Source of the DNA: Paenibacillus zeirhizosphaerae
Lineage (GTDB): Bacteria > Bacillota > Bacilli > Paenibacillales > Paenibacillaceae
Length of the DNA: 64,000 bases
Direction: 5' to 3'
Assembly: GCF_030705605.1 (NCBI RefSeq)
Contig: NZ_JAPCKK010000011.1
Coordinates: 186,001 to 250,000, forward strand
Under the pieces are notes generated by a model. That model was not told where the DNA came from and ran no database searches. It worked only from the letters and a program-made list of their open reading frames with translations. Positions within the stretch are counted from its first letter, which is position 1. Every line of letters starts with the position of its first letter. Both the position numbers and the translations under genes were made by a program. Shown one piece after another: positions 1-7,889 of the stretch.

Positions 1-613
1 TGCCCGATGCCACCGCGATGACGTGCGCACCCTTCCATTTAGCCAACTGCACCGCTAAGTGCCCCACGCCGCCCGCGGCACCATTGACGAGTACCGTCTT
101 GCCGCCCAGCGGCACCGGGCGATGCGACTCCGGTTGAAACGGATTCGCTTCATTGTGCCCCAGTTCAATCAGGTACTGCCAGCCGGTGAGACCTGCCATC
201 GGCGCCCCTGCGGCTTGTACGTGATCGATGCCAGCCGGTTTGAGTGCAAGGTCCGACGCTGGCGCGGCGACGTACTCGGCATAAGCGGCGCTCTCCCCCA
301 TGCTAGGAAAGCGAACCATGCCGAACACTTCATCGCCGATGGAGAAGCCCTGCACATCCGTGGCTACCGCCTCGACGACGCCCGACACGTCTGACCCCAG
401 AATGAAGGGAAAGGACACCGCCGGCTGCCACTCAGGAGGAAGATCCTTATACCCGGCGCGCAGGTACCAGTCAGGGGGATTGATGCCAACCGCGTGCACG
501 CGGACAAGCACCTCACCCGGTTTCAGTTCGGGAAGCGGGGCCTCCTCGTAACGCAGTACCTCAGGGCCGCCAAATTCGTGCTGCCGAATCGCCTTCATTG
601 TGTTTGTAGACAT
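1..613 (-). CDS. NADP-dependent quinone reductase-like oxidoreductase (3' end cut by window)
   Basis: Medium-chain dehydrogenase/reductase of the zinc-free quinone reductase type, expected to reduce quinones or activated alkenes with NADPH in the cytoplasm. The minus strand reads MSTNTMKAIRQHEFGGPEVL, then the GroES-like fold with PGEVLVRVHAVGINPPDWY and GSDVSGVVEAV, and reaches the nucleotide-binding loop (VLVNGAAGGVGHLAVQLAKW) before the window ends, so about 204 residues are visible. The ATG at 611-613 follows AAAGGAG (622-629 complement); an internal ATG at 598 is less well placed. It is divergent from the TetR gene at 735, which probably controls it. Confidence 0.85.
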   Translation of the reverse strand, partial: MSTNTMKAIRQHEFGGPEVLRYEEAPLPELKPGEVLVRVHAVGINPPDWYLRAGYKDLPPEWQPAVSFPFILGSDVSGVVEAVATDVQGFSIGDEVFGMVRFPSMGESAAYAEYVAAPASDLALKPAGIDHVQAAGAPMAGLTGWQYLIELGHNEANPFQPESHRPVPLGGKTVLVNGAAGGVGHLAVQLAKWKGAHVIAVASG

Positions 614-654
614 ATATTGTTTTCTCCTTTCACGCAGATGTGTTATTATTACTA

Positions 655-718
655 GAGCAGTGCTCCACTTAAACGGATCACTGTTCCGATTACAACTATA
701 CGGAGCTACGATCCGTTT
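655..718. promoter_or_regulatory. Candidate TetR operator region
   Basis: The 121-bp gap between the divergent oxidoreductase and TetR genes contains an 11-bp palindrome GAGCAGTGCTC at 655-665 and a wider inverted repeat AAACGGATC (671-679) / GATCCGTTT (710-718). TetR-family regulators usually bind such dyads in their own divergent promoter. Which dyad is the operator is inference. Confidence 0.45.
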
Positions 719-734
719 GTCAAGGAGGAAACAC

Positions 735-1316
735 ATGCGAGCTGATGCGAAGAAAAACTATGAGCACATCCTCGCAGTCGCGAGCGTCGTTGTAACCGAG
801 CACGGTGCCGATGCATCGCTGCGCGACATCGCTCGCAGAGCTGGCGTCGGGCTCGGCACACTGTATCGTCATTTCCCGACGAGAGAGGCGCTGCTCGAAG
901 CTTTGCTCCGCGCGAACTTCGACGAGTTTACGGCAAAGGCACGTGAGCTCGAAACTGCGAATTCACCCGCTGATGCACTCGTATCATGGCTACGCGACGT
1001 CGTTGCATTCACGGGCAACTATCAAGGTGTTGTGGACATGATGATGGCAGCCAAAGAGGACCCGGAGTCCGCACTCCACGCTTCATGCATCACGATGCGC
1101 ACGGCAGGCACGCGGCTTCTCGCTCGCGCTCAGGCCGAGGGTCTGGCGCGTACCGACATGGATGGTGATGACCTGTTCTCGCTAGCTGCTGCGCTTGCGT
1201 GGCTCAGCAATCAGCCCTCGTCCGCACCACGATCTGAGCATCTCTTCAGTATTATCGCGAGCGCGATCTTGACGAATCGAGCGAACAGCGATTTCAGGGC
1301 GCAGCCGTCACTCTAG
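735..1316 (+). CDS. TetR/AcrR family transcriptional regulator
   Basis: 193-residue DNA-binding repressor. The N-terminal helix-turn-helix is clear: ILAVASVVVTEHG, then ASLRDIARRAGVGLGTLYRHFPTREALLEALL. The rest is the variable all-helical ligand-binding and dimer domain. The ATG at 735 follows AAGGAGG (722-728) with 6-7 bases spacing; the open frame extends upstream to 600 but without ribosome site or similarity. It is divergent from the quinone-reductase-like gene, the usual layout for autoregulated TetR repressors that sense a substrate of the neighbouring enzyme. Ligand unknown. Confidence 0.9.
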   Translation: MRADAKKNYEHILAVASVVVTEHGADASLRDIARRAGVGLGTLYRHFPTREALLEALLRANFDEFTAKARELETANSPADALVSWLRDVVAFTGNYQGVVDMMMAAKEDPESALHASCITMRTAGTRLLARAQAEGLARTDMDGDDLFSLAAALAWLSNQPSSAPRSEHLFSIIASAILTNRANSDFRAQPSL

Positions 1317-1381
1317 AACAGGTCGCACGCGAAACAGAATTCATAGAAGTATCCCTCAAATCCGCTCCCGCCGCTAGGTGG

Positions 1382-1416
1382 GGGCTATTTGACGCTCACT
1401 TTTCACCAAATAGCCC
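1382..1416. terminator. Inverted repeat after tetR
   Basis: GGGCTATTT (1382-1390) and AAATAGCCC (1408-1416) form a perfect 9-bp stem with a 17-base loop, 65 bp after the tetR stop. No T-run follows, so a terminator role is only likely. Confidence 0.4.
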
Positions 1417-1424
1417 ATAACAAA

Positions 1425-1456
1425 GAACCCCGCATCTGTTGAGGATACGGGGTTTC
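1425..1456 (-). terminator. Terminator of the ndh-DUF1641 operon
   Basis: Hairpin ACCCCGCATC / GATACGGGGT between the convergent tetR and ndh-like genes, 20 bp past the ndh stop. Confidence 0.7.
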
Positions 1457-1475
1457 GTATATAGACCAAATAATA

Positions 1476-2657
1476 TTAGTAGGCCAATGCAAATAAGCCT
1501 TTGATGTGAGACAGGTAGCGAATGTTGCTGCCTTCCTTCATCATAGTGGCTACTGCGCCTTTCAGTTGGGTCTGGTTTGCACCCACGGTACCGATAGCGT
1601 CCGTTCTGCCCAAGCTTCCCAGTGTCCCGGAGAATACAGGCGAGAAGCTCTCCATTGGATGCCCGTTGAAGTATGCAAAGAGGTTGTAACCAACCGTCTC
1701 GCCCATCTGCCAAGCAAGCTGTGCCGTTGGAGGGTATGGGCGCTGTCCTTCACCAGGGAACACAACCGCGCTGTCGCCAGCCAGGAAGATATTCTCATGG
1801 GAAGTGGACTGCATCGTAGCAGTAACCGTAGCGCGTCCGCGATCCACAGCAATGCCGGATGCTCCCACAAGCACGTTGCCTTGTACGCCACCGGTCCAGA
1901 TCAGGGTGTTCGTCTTGATGGAACGTCCGTCCTTCAGCAGCACTTCGTCAGCCTTCATTTCCGTGATTGGCACACCGGTAATGAACTGAACGCCGCGTTT
2001 CTCCAGACTGGTTACTGCACGGTCAACCAGTGGCTGGGCAAACCCTGCCAGAATGGAAGGACCTGCTTCAACACAATACAATTGAATATCGTTGTAATTA
2101 ATGCCTTTGGCACGGCATACTTCAGGCAGCTTATCCGCATATTCGCCGACCAGCTCTACGCCTGTCAGACCGCCGCCGCCGATTACGATGGTAGCATCCG
2201 CCGGATTGCCGGATTTCTTGTAGGCATCCAAACGCGCCTCTACATGCGCACGAATCTTGTTTGCCTCATCCACGGATTTCAGCGTCAGGCTGTATTGCTC
2301 CAGTCCAGGAATTCCGAAATAAGCCGTTTGACTTCCCAGAGCGATAACGAGCGCGTCATAGCTGAGCGTAGTACCGCTCGCTAGAGTTACATGCTGCTCT
2401 GCAGGCTTGATTTCTGTTACCGTATCCACCTTCAGGTTGATATCCTTGTTACGCAGCAGCTTCTCCAGCGGCAGCGCCACGGCCTTCTCGCCGATGGTGC
2501 CTGCAGCCAGCCGGTGCAGCTCTGTAATAATCTGGTGTGTCGCATAGCGGTTAACAACGGTAATCGACGCTTCCCGCAGGCTCATATGTTCACGAGCCGT
2601 CAAAGCGGCCAGCAATCCGCCGTATCCGCCGCCAAGAATCAATATTTGCTTCGACAT
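1476..2657 (-). CDS. Type II NADH dehydrogenase-like FAD oxidoreductase
   Basis: 393-residue pyridine nucleotide-disulfide oxidoreductase-fold flavoprotein. Two Rossmann motifs are visible: ILILGGGYGGLLAALTA at the N-terminus (FAD) and TIVIGGGGLTGVELVGEYAD near the middle (NADH); FLAGDSAVVF near residue 300 is the usual FAD-ribityl contact. This fits membrane-associated NDH-2 or a related NADH:quinone reductase, which passes electrons from NADH to menaquinone without pumping protons. The first ATG (2663) abuts the GGAGG; ATG 2657 (MSKQILILGGG) has 6-base spacing and is preferred. It lies 30 bp downstream of the DUF1641 gene, probably one operon. A sulfide:quinone reductase role is possible but I see no matching cysteine pair. 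Confidence 0.82.
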   Translation of the reverse strand: MSKQILILGGGYGGLLAALTAREHMSLREASITVVNRYATHQIITELHRLAAGTIGEKAVALPLEKLLRNKDINLKVDTVTEIKPAEQHVTLASGTTLSYDALVIALGSQTAYFGIPGLEQYSLTLKSVDEANKIRAHVEARLDAYKKSGNPADATIVIGGGGLTGVELVGEYADKLPEVCRAKGINYNDIQLYCVEAGPSILAGFAQPLVDRAVTSLEKRGVQFITGVPITEMKADEVLLKDGRSIKTNTLIWTGGVQGNVLVGASGIAVDRGRATVTATMQSTSHENIFLAGDSAVVFPGEGQRPYPPTAQLAWQMGETVGYNLFAYFNGHPMESFSPVFSGTLGSLGRTDAIGTVGANQTQLKGAVATMMKEGSNIRYLSHIKGLFALAY

Positions 2658-2687
2658 TTCCATCCTCCGTTCTTGATTAGTCAGCAG

Positions 2688-3119
2688 TTATTTGTTTTGT
2701 GTCTGGCGCTCGTTCAAAACGTCAAAGAAAGCCTGAGCGAAGCGCAAGCCCTTCTGCACATTCGGATCTTTGAGCATTTTAAGCATAGCAAACAGCCCAA
2801 CCGTCCCCGCCTCGGTTTGTACACGGTCACCAGCTTCAATAGCAGCAGAAGCAATACCTTTGGCCGATTCTGTTACTGGCTTCACAAACTCTCCCATGGA
2901 GCTTTTCATATCCCCGATAAATACCGGGTCTGTCGCCAGACTGCGCGCTACATCATAGGCGTTAGTCATAACTGTAACCATCTCGGTCAACTTTGGCAGA
3001 TTTTCAACCAGAACGGTCAACGATTGTTGAACCTCCGGCTTCATCAATTGGTCCAGCACATCGCGGGACTCCATGGTAGCTTCCTGTGTAGCTGCCACCT
3101 CTTGTTGATTTTCTGACAT
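2688..3119 (-). CDS. DUF1641 family protein
   Basis: 143-residue protein resembling the DUF1641 family (YrhD-like in Bacillus), small proteins commonly encoded beside NADH/FAD oxidoreductases or formate dehydrogenase-type genes. Visible features are a helical N-terminal half (LMKPEVQQSLTVLVENLPKL) and a conserved-looking C-terminal stretch VGLFAMLKMLKDPNVQKGL. No transmembrane segment or catalytic motif. The start at 3119 follows AAAGGAGG with 11-base spacing; the open frame extends to 3266 without support. First gene of a probable two-gene operon with the flavoprotein, so it may be a partner or anchor for it (inference). Confidence 0.75.
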   Translation of the reverse strand: MSENQQEVAATQEATMESRDVLDQLMKPEVQQSLTVLVENLPKLTEMVTVMTNAYDVARSLATDPVFIGDMKSSMGEFVKPVTESAKGIASAAIEAGDRVQTEAGTVGLFAMLKMLKDPNVQKGLRFAQAFFDVLNERQTQNK

Positions 3120-3513
3120 GACGTGAACGTCCTCCTTTACTCTAAAAATAGAAGTCCATTCCTTTCTCGTTACCTGCTTTGCATAAACGGCTCGCGAATC
3201 CCGGACAAATAAATCCATGACACATTGAAAAAGCCTTTTTGCTGCTGCAATGACCACGCACTTCATCTTCGTGAATCAAACAGGCCGAAACGGAATCCTA
3301 TAACTCTATATTACACCTTTCACAAGCCTAACGTCGAAAAAAATTTTAGTTTTACATAAAATTTTTATAATATATACCGTAATTTTCATGAAAGCACCGG
3401 TTACATCTGAATATTTTCCATTTTTTAATGCAAAAAGGTTATTTCTTTGACGAAGCTGGTGATCATTGGATATCATTAGAGAGTATAAAATCTATGGAAT
3501 GGAGGCTACAACT

Positions 3514-3909
3514 ATGGCGTTAACATTTATGGACATGCTCAAGCAAGCACAGGCAAACGTGACAGGAGTAAGCTCACAGGAAGCTAAGAAAATGATTGAA
3601 GAGAACCCGGATACCTTCGTCATCGATGTTCAGGATGCCACGGATGCGGGAGCCTGCGGCCTGATCCAGGGAAGTGCGAACATTTCGCTCGGTATGCTTC
3701 CGATCCGTGCTGATCTGGAACTGCCGCAAGAGCTGCGCGACGAGCGCCTGGCAGACCGCAACCGTCCCGTTCTGACTACCTGCGGCGCAGGAGGCCAGGC
3801 TGCTCTGGCAGCTTATCTGCTGAAGCAAATGGGCTTTACCAATGTCGCCTACATCGAAGGCGGCACCGCAGCCTGGAAGGAATCGGGCTACGAGGTTAAA
3901 ATGTACTGA
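3514..3909 (+). CDS. Rhodanese-like domain protein
   Basis: 131-residue single-domain sulfurtransferase fold. FVIDVQDATDAGACGLIQGSANI matches the N-terminal rhodanese motif and LTTCGAGGQAALAAYLLKQMGF the active-site loop with candidate catalytic Cys90; GGTAAWKESGYEV is the usual C-terminal motif. The loop lacks the arginine typical of thiosulfate-specific rhodaneses, so the sulfur donor is unclear. ATG 3514 is preferred because GGAGG lies 8 bases upstream; ATG 3466 has no ribosome site. Divergent from the DUF1641-flavoprotein operon. Confidence 0.85.
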   Translation: MALTFMDMLKQAQANVTGVSSQEAKKMIEENPDTFVIDVQDATDAGACGLIQGSANISLGMLPIRADLELPQELRDERLADRNRPVLTTCGAGGQAALAAYLLKQMGFTNVAYIEGGTAAWKESGYEVKMY

Positions 3910-3926
3910 TTTTTAGCGAATTATGA

Positions 3927-4200
3927 GTAAAAGGGGCTGTCCCAAAGCTTGGGGCATCCCCCTTTTCAATTTTGTTAAGCCAAAAGATTGCGATTTCCGG
4001 TTGTTCTTGTTAAGTTGGGGGATGCACAAAAGCAGCGGAGAGGACGAAGCAATTCCGGAAAAGCGGAGCGGTCCCCTTTGGCCCGAAGGGTCAACAGGGA
4101 TTGGAGGAATGCTTCGTTCTCGGAGCGTCTCACCCACGCGCGAAACACACACGAAAAGAGTCCCCCGGTCAAGAGCCTTTGGGGACACCCTCTTTTTTCT
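3927..4200. mobile_element. MITE-like element with imperfect terminal inverted repeats
   Basis: The whole gap between the rhodanese and HNH genes is one structure. Its left end AAAAGGGGCTGTCCCAAAGC (3930-3949) is an imperfect inverted match of the right end, GCCTTTGGGGACACCCTCTTTT (about 4179-4200). The left end resembles terminal repeats of some IS families. The 94-bp palindromic repeat lies inside. The flanks can also act as terminators of the convergent genes. It encodes no protein. Confidence 0.4.
4034..4127. repeat. 94-bp palindromic interspersed repeat, copy 1
   Basis: Matches the copy at 32254-32347 over 94 positions without indels, with about seven substitutions. The ends pair (GACGAAGCAATTCC near 4043 with GGAATGCTTCGTTCTC at 4106-4121) and an inner hairpin forms from TTGGCCC-GAA-GGGTCAA (4078-4094). 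REP-like or structured-RNA-like. Confidence 0.75.
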
Positions 4201-4209
4201 TCGTATTAT

Positions 4210-4869
4210 TTAGGTCAGCCGCACACTCTCCCGTATGAACTCGTCAACATCCCGGTCCGCCTTGGACTGGTTACACTCATTACACGCACAGACACAGTTC
4301 ACCGGCGTTGTATGTCCGCCTTTGGCACGGGGAAGAAGATGGTCGAGAGTGTCGCCGTAATTACCGCAGAAATAACAGGTGTATTTATCCCTCATCATGA
4401 TATAACGGCGGAATTCACGATTCGTATATAAACGCCGGATGGTCGAGCGGTTGACAACCACCGCCATATGCTCCTTCACGAGGGTCACCGCCAGCTCAGG
4501 GTCGATCTCCTGGTTCCAGCGCCGGCCCTTGTCCGTTTTACCGCGCAGGCGGATCATTCCGTTCCTGTTCGGACGCAGCGCAGCCGCATCGTCGGGATTC
4601 AACTGGGCTCGTCCACCCTTGGTTGTGAGCTGCCGCCTCTCCATAGAAACGGGAAGCGCACGGGGAGCCGTCTTCTCCGCTTGCGGTCTGTCTGGCGCAG
4701 ATTTGTCAGCAGCAGCCTGATTCTTGTGGTGCCGGCAATCCCGGCATGCGCCCCGCCGCGAAAGCGGCCCCGATTTCCGACCTGTTCTTCGCTGGAAACC
4801 GGCCAGAGGCTTGTATTCTTTACAGTAATTACAGTACTTCAGCATCGTCTGTTCGGCTGCATCCATCAT
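4210..4869 (-). CDS. HNH endonuclease family protein with N-terminal zinc knuckle
   Basis: 219-residue protein. Near the N-terminus is a Cys4 zinc site (CNYCKEYKPLAGF then CRDC); the C-terminal third is an HNH nuclease: YTCYFCGNYGDTLDHLLPRAKGG, then NCVCACNECNQSKAD, with the catalytic DH and paired CxxC zinc ligands. The middle is basic. Such stand-alone HNH proteins are common in Bacilli; substrate unknown, nicking or cleaving DNA is inferred. The ATGATG start at 4869 is forced by an upstream in-frame TGA, yet the strong AAGGAGGTGA lies about 30 bases upstream, an unusual spacing; a later start such as residue 9 is possible. Confidence 0.75.
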   Translation of the reverse strand: MMDAAEQTMLKYCNYCKEYKPLAGFQRRTGRKSGPLSRRGACRDCRHHKNQAAADKSAPDRPQAEKTAPRALPVSMERRQLTTKGGRAQLNPDDAAALRPNRNGMIRLRGKTDKGRRWNQEIDPELAVTLVKEHMAVVVNRSTIRRLYTNREFRRYIMMRDKYTCYFCGNYGDTLDHLLPRAKGGHTTPVNCVCACNECNQSKADRDVDEFIRESVRLT

Positions 4870-5144
4870 ATCCGGGCAGAATGAACTGCCGTCAGGTCAC
4901 CTCCTTGCGCTTGTCCGATATCTATATTTGTCCAATCCGTTAAACACTAAACCCTACCCTAGACTAGCCCTAACCAAAATTACAGCCTGCTGCTTGTATT
5001 GTACCATAATCCAGTTAAAATAAAGGCATAAGCCAACCCGTCTAACCCATTCATCCGCTTGTATGGGTACGTTCTTCGGCAGCAGAAGTTTAGCATACCT
5101 TGCCTAATGGGTAACTTGTTATATATGCAAAGGGAGGGACGTGC

Positions 5145-6599
5145 ATGAAAAGAAATCATACGATGATGCAGTTTTTTGAATGGCACGTAAAGGCTGACGG
5201 GAAACACTGGCAGCGGCTGATGGAGCGGGTGCCTGAACTGAAGCGAAAAGGGATCGACGCGTTATGGATTCCACCTGTGACCAAAGGACAATCCCCCGAT
5301 GATACGGGGTATGGAGTATATGATTTATATGACCTGGGGGAATTTAACCAGAAGGGAGCCGTCAGGACCAAATATGGCACTAAGGACGAGCTGCTGGGAG
5401 CCATGGCCGCCTGTGTGAAGCACGGTCTGGCTGTCTATGTTGATCTGGTTATGAACCATAAAGCGGGGGCGGATGAAACCGAGCTGTTCAAGGTGGTTGA
5501 GGTGAATCCGGCCAACCGCAACGAGGTGATTTCCAAGCCTTTTGATATCGAGGGCTGGACGAAGTTTACCTTCAATGGACGCGGGAACCAATATTCAACG
5601 TTCAAATGGAATTTCGAGCATTTCAACGGAACCGACTATGATGAGAAACGGGACAAGACCGGCATCTACCGCATCCTGGGCAAGAACAAGCAGTGGAACG
5701 AAAATGTGGACGATGAGTTTGGCAACTACGATTATTTGATGTTCGCCAATATTGATTATAACAACCCGGTTGTACGGGAAGAGATGATCCGATGGGGCAA
5801 ATGGCTTGTGGATACGCTGCAATGCAACGGATTCCGGCTGGATGCCATTAAGCATATTAACCACGAGTTTATCCGCGAGTTCGCAACAGAGATGCTCAAG
5901 AAACGCGGACAGGATTTCTATATCGTGGGCGAATTTTGGAAGTCCGATCTCAAATCCTGCCAAAAATTTCTGAATACCGTTGACTATAAAATAGATTTGT
6001 TTGACGTGGCCCTTCATTACAAGCTACATAACGCTTCGCTGGCCGGCAGCAACTATGATCTGTCTACCATTTTCAAAGATACGCTGGTCAATACACATCC
6101 GCTCAATTCCGTCACCTTCGTAGATAATCACGACTCTCAGCCGAATGGGGCGCTGGAATCCTGGGTAGAAGACGGGTTCAAGCAGATGGCTTACGCTCTC
6201 GTACTGCTGCGGAGAGACGGCTATCCTTGTGTGTTCTATGGGGATTATTACGGGATCGAGGGGGACGAGTCTGTTGAAGGCAAGCAGGCACAGATCGATC
6301 CGCTGCTCTATGCCCGTTATGAGAAAGCCTACGGTGACCAGCAGGATTACTTCAACCACCCGAATACCATCGGTTGGGTAAGATTGGGCACGCCTGAACT
6401 CAAGGCTTCCGGCTGCGCTGTCGTGATTTCCAACGGTAAAGACGGGAATAAGCGAATGCGTGTCGGCCAGCATAGAGCCGGTGAATTATGGACCGATCTG
6501 ACCGGCAACCGGCATGACCAGGTCCAGATTGATCCGAACGGATGGGCCGAGTTTCCGGTCAACGGACGCAGTGTATCCGTATGGGCGCTGGCTAAATGA
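5145..6599 (+). CDS. Cytoplasmic alpha-amylase (GH13)
   Basis: 484-residue glycoside hydrolase 13, close in layout to liquefying Bacillus alpha-amylases; hydrolyses internal alpha-1,4 bonds of starch or glycogen-like glucans. The four GH13 motifs are present: DLVMNH (100-105), GFRLDAIKH with nucleophile Asp233, GEFW with acid/base Glu263, and FVDNHD with Asp330. No signal peptide: mature-type sequence begins at residue 1 (NHTMMQFFEWH), so it should act in the cytoplasm on imported maltodextrins or storage glucan. ATG 5145 follows AGGGAGG. Stands alone, with no sugar transporter beside it. Confidence 0.92.
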   Translation: MKRNHTMMQFFEWHVKADGKHWQRLMERVPELKRKGIDALWIPPVTKGQSPDDTGYGVYDLYDLGEFNQKGAVRTKYGTKDELLGAMAACVKHGLAVYVDLVMNHKAGADETELFKVVEVNPANRNEVISKPFDIEGWTKFTFNGRGNQYSTFKWNFEHFNGTDYDEKRDKTGIYRILGKNKQWNENVDDEFGNYDYLMFANIDYNNPVVREEMIRWGKWLVDTLQCNGFRLDAIKHINHEFIREFATEMLKKRGQDFYIVGEFWKSDLKSCQKFLNTVDYKIDLFDVALHYKLHNASLAGSNYDLSTIFKDTLVNTHPLNSVTFVDNHDSQPNGALESWVEDGFKQMAYALVLLRRDGYPCVFYGDYYGIEGDESVEGKQAQIDPLLYARYEKAYGDQQDYFNHPNTIGWVRLGTPELKASGCAVVISNGKDGNKRMRVGQHRAGELWTDLTGNRHDQVQIDPNGWAEFPVNGRSVSVWALAK

Positions 6600-6620
6600 T
6601 GGCCTACCCGCATTCAGCAA

Positions 6621-7715
6621 TCATTTGTCCATTGTCGGGATGACCAACTCAAATTCAGCCGAAGCTTGCTTCACACCGTTCACGATCATATCCAGCCCGT
6701 GCGTACCGGGATAATGCTTCCTTGTCGTGATGGGCCGGATCGCATGGCGTCTCGTAACCAGGCTGATCCCCGGAGGGTATGCCTTCTCGGACAGCTTGAA
6801 ACGCTTAGGTGCGGGAATACCGTTCGCTTTCATATATAGGATGTCATATTCAATCCGCAGCAGCAGCGGCTCCCCGGCAGGGTTGAACACGGTAAATGAA
6901 AACTCCAGCTCCTCCCCTTCTGTAATCGATGGCCGGGCTAGATGCAGATCACGGATTTCCACCCCTTCCGCGCTTTGCAGCCCGAACAGCTTCAGCACCT
7001 GCGGATCACCTTTCTTGAGCAGAGTCCTGCAGCCATGCCGGACAATCCAGTTCGTGTGAGGGTTCTCCCCTTTCCACGCACGGGCGATATCCGCCACCAG
7101 ATCCGGGTGATCCTTGGCAATATCGTTCAGGTTATTGGCTACACTCTTGCGCACATACAAAGAAGGATCGCTCTTCAGCAGCTCCAGCAGCTCAATGACC
7201 GGGGCCGGGTCGGCGATAAATTCCTTCAACTGCCCTCCCCATGGCAGACGAGGCCTGCAGCCTTCACTTGCAAGCCGCCGCACATGCTCGCAGCTATCCG
7301 TCGCCCATACCCGCATCCGGCTCATGACACCCTTCGGATTCCGACGGATCAAGGCGCGAATCGCAAATTCGGAGGTGGAATACCGGGTAAGCTGCTTGAG
7401 CGCCTCCAGGGAGAGCTCCTCATACTCAAGCCCATTCAGCTCAACAAAGTCCGGAAAGAAAATATATTCTACTCCTCTACAGTCAGGAGCCGCCGCACAT
7501 AATATATCCAGCGCTTCCGGGTAGGATGGCGGCAGCACCTCCGTCAGGGCACGGGCAATATGGCGGATGCGCTGCTTGAACTCCTCCTGCTCCCATTCCC
7601 CATCCTGGACACGCTCCACAAAACGGGCACCGTCAAAATCCGGGTAGACCTTACGGAACACGGCTGCCGTATCCTCCAGAAATTCGGGGCTAAATAATTC
7701 CTTGAATGTTGACAT
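6621..7715 (-). CDS. alkC: AlkC-type DNA glycosylase (DNA alkylation repair)
   Basis: 364-residue HEAT-like repeat protein of the AlkC/AlkD superfamily, which removes alkylated bases such as N3-methyladenine without base flipping. The helical repeats run over roughly residues 1-245 (YSTSEFAIRALIRRNPKGVMSRMRVW, ASEGCRPRLPWGG, SLYVRKSVANNLNDIAKDHPDLV, TNWIVRHGCRTLLKKGDPQVL). The last ~110 residues look like the immunoglobulin-like beta domain specific to AlkC (ELEFSFTVFNPAGEPLLLRIEYDILYMKANG). Start ATG 7715 follows GGAGGG; an upstream in-frame ATG at 7745 lacks a site. Convergent with the amylase gene, 21 bp apart. Confidence 0.85.
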   Translation of the reverse strand: MSTFKELFSPEFLEDTAAVFRKVYPDFDGARFVERVQDGEWEQEEFKQRIRHIARALTEVLPPSYPEALDILCAAAPDCRGVEYIFFPDFVELNGLEYEELSLEALKQLTRYSTSEFAIRALIRRNPKGVMSRMRVWATDSCEHVRRLASEGCRPRLPWGGQLKEFIADPAPVIELLELLKSDPSLYVRKSVANNLNDIAKDHPDLVADIARAWKGENPHTNWIVRHGCRTLLKKGDPQVLKLFGLQSAEGVEIRDLHLARPSITEGEELEFSFTVFNPAGEPLLLRIEYDILYMKANGIPAPKRFKLSEKAYPPGISLVTRRHAIRPITTRKHYPGTHGLDMIVNGVKQASAEFELVIPTMDK

Positions 7716-7889
7716 CTCTTCCCTCCGGGTCGTTTTCCATATCATGTGATCTAGGGCTCAGTTCTAAAGATGTTTTATTATAGCACATACGTTCCCCATG
7801 AAGCATCAGAAATAACCCTCAGGAAAAACCGCGTGCATCATGGTAAACTAGGAGCAATAACTACAACCTTCGGAGAGGAGTATGAATCC

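Noticed and set aside
1506-2384. Plus-strand frame over the NADH dehydrogenase-like gene
   Set aside because: Antisense shadow; cysteine- and histidine-rich random-looking sequence.
3320-3400. AT-rich stretch with TATAAT-like words as a promoter of the rhodanese gene
   Set aside because: No -35 at proper distance could be paired with the -10 candidates.
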